From positions 1 to 5,026 of the forward strand of contig CAYNNI010000023.1 in NCBI GenBank assembly GCA_964398805.1: a DNA stretch of 5,026 bases. The letters are read 5' to 3'. This document shows, piece by piece, positions 4,204 through 5,026 of this stretch (position 1 is the stretch's first letter; every line of letters begins with the position of its first letter). This stretch comes from CAISDH01 sp964398805 (GTDB lineage Archaea > Micrarchaeota > Micrarchaeia > Micrarchaeales > Micrarchaeaceae). A program made the translations under genes and the position numbers. A model generated the notes under the pieces. The model was not told where the DNA came from. It was given only the letters and a program-made list of their open reading frames with translations, and made no database searches.

Positions 4204-5026
4204 ATGTTGCAGCAAAACGATGATGCAATGGATTCGCCCAACATAATATTCATAATGCTGGACACGCTGAGGGCGGACTATCTCGACGTCTACAAGGGCT
4301 GGATCCGGACAAAGACGATGAAGGCTATGGCTGAAAAAGGCACCGTCTACCTGAACGCGGTGGCGCCCGGGACATACACGCTGACAAGCCACGCCTCGAT
4401 ATTCCTTGGCAAGCGGGTACGGTCGATGAAGCAGTTCCTCGTCGACCCCATGAAGAAGAGGGACCTGGGCACGGATTACCTCCTCACCAAGTACGTCGAG
4501 AAGGGATCGCCAACGCTTGCACGGCGCCTGGGCGAGCTCGGCTACGACACTGTGATGTTCACGAACAACGTGCTCGTCTCGAACGTGACCGGGCTTGCGG
4601 ACGGCTTCTCCCACGTCGAGGACATAGAGACCGCGGAGCAGAAAATGGAGGAGAAGAAGCACCTGCAGCTTGTGCTGAAGCTGATGACCGACACGCGCGT
4701 GAGGTCCCTGGTCACGCCTCTCATAAAGAGCCTGGCGAAGGTGTCCCCGAAAAGGGTCGTCGACATCGCCGCGATAAAGTTCATGAAAAGGTGGGGCGCC
4801 GAGGTCTCGAATTACGGCAACAAGCTGGACTCCGGCGCCAGGAGGACGAACAGGATAGTGAGCGATTACCTTGCAGGAGCGAGAACAAGCGGCAACTTCA
4901 TATTCCTGAACTACGGCGAGGCGCACGAAGCGTATCCCACCAAGCTGGTTACCGACCGCTACATAGAGCAGAACCGCTGGCTCTACATAAGCGGCGTCGT
5001 CGACAAGAAAGACGCGGAGTTCATAA
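4204..5026 (+). CDS. Sulfatase-like / alkaline-phosphatase-superfamily hydrolase or phosphotransferase, 3' end cut by window
   Basis: The frame is open from ATG 4204 to the window edge (274 complete codons); another in-frame ATG at 4228 is possible. SPNIIFIMLDTLRADYL (11-27) is the sulfatase N-terminal metal motif, with Asp20 the expected metal ligand. PGTYTLTSHASIFLGKR (55-71) aligns with the catalytic C/S-x-P-S-R segment of sulfatases, but Thr59 holds the nucleophile position and there is no Cys or Ser for formylglycine. Downstream come SPTLARRLGELGYDTVMFTNN (102-122 approx.), GLADGFSHVED (130-140), a Lys/Glu-rich helical insert (about 140-215), and FLNYGEAHEAYP (234-245), corresponding to the usual Y-x-D-x-H-x-P-Y with Glu239 for Asp and His241 kept. 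The C-terminal D-H-G-E-type metal motif would lie beyond the window. No signal peptide or N-terminal membrane anchor is seen, so this part looks cytosolic. The family hydrolyses sulfate esters or transfers phospho-groups; which applies here is uncertain. Confidence 0.87.
   Translation, partial: MLQQNDDAMDSPNIIFIMLDTLRADYLDVYKGWIRTKTMKAMAEKGTVYLNAVAPGTYTLTSHASIFLGKRVRSMKQFLVDPMKKRDLGTDYLLTKYVEKGSPTLARRLGELGYDTVMFTNNVLVSNVTGLADGFSHVEDIETAEQKMEEKKHLQLVLKLMTDTRVRSLVTPLIKSLAKVSPKRVVDIAAIKFMKRWGAEVSNYGNKLDSGARRTNRIVSDYLAGARTSGNFIFLNYGEAHEAYPTKLVTDRYIEQNRWLYISGVVDKKDAEFI

Noticed and set aside
4084..4926. Leftward 280-codon frame opposite the sulfatase-like gene
   Set aside because: Long only because of GC-rich codon bias on the other strand; its product is His/Arg/Val-rich with no domain, and the plus-strand frame has several sulfatase motifs in the right order.
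1..5026. CRISPR arrays, insertion sequences, attachment sites or defence genes
   Set aside because: No regular direct repeats, no transposase or integrase motifs and no terminal inverted repeats were seen on either strand.

Overview
The window looks archaeal. Genes are preceded by AT-rich TATA-like boxes at roughly 26-32 bases from the start codon (leaderless or very short leaders), AGG and ATA codons are common, and the proteins are of types found in archaeal surface-glycan loci. An acidophilic or DPANN (Micrarchaeota-like) archaeon is a guess from general feel only; no marker gene fixes the lineage.

Layout: bases 1-169 hold no convincing gene but carry a 9-bp-arm inverted repeat and two CATTTATG cores that may be the promoter/operator of a leftward gene lying just outside the window. 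A small leftward orphan gene (63 codons, 170-361) has its own TATA-like box. Divergent from it is an NDP-sugar epimerase/dehydratase (491-1465, +). This converges, with a single base between stop codons, on a leftward pair: a GT4 glycosyltransferase (2217-3293) followed by a sugar-1-phosphate nucleotidyltransferase (1467-2165). A 146-base divergent region with a strong TATA box separates that pair from a rightward FkbM-family methyltransferase (start best placed at 3440) and a rightward alkaline-phosphatase-superfamily (sulfatase/phosphotransferase-like) gene that runs off the right edge.

Together the genes make a coherent glycan-assembly set: activation of a sugar-1-phosphate to an NDP-sugar, remodelling of the NDP-sugar, transfer of the sugar to an acceptor, O-methylation of the glycan, and possibly hydrolysis or transfer of a sulfate/phospho-substituent. 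The most likely product is a surface or S-layer-linked glycan, glycolipid or exopolysaccharide; the specific sugars cannot be read from sequence alone.

No new defence or mobile system is seen. The less ordinary signals are: two mini-ORFs that each end in an ATGA overlap with the start of a leftward glycan gene (one has its start codon in the loop of a perfect hairpin), the dyad at the left edge, the orphan small gene, a nucleotidyltransferase with Ser where a metal-binding Asp is usual, and a sulfatase-like protein with Thr at the formylglycine position.
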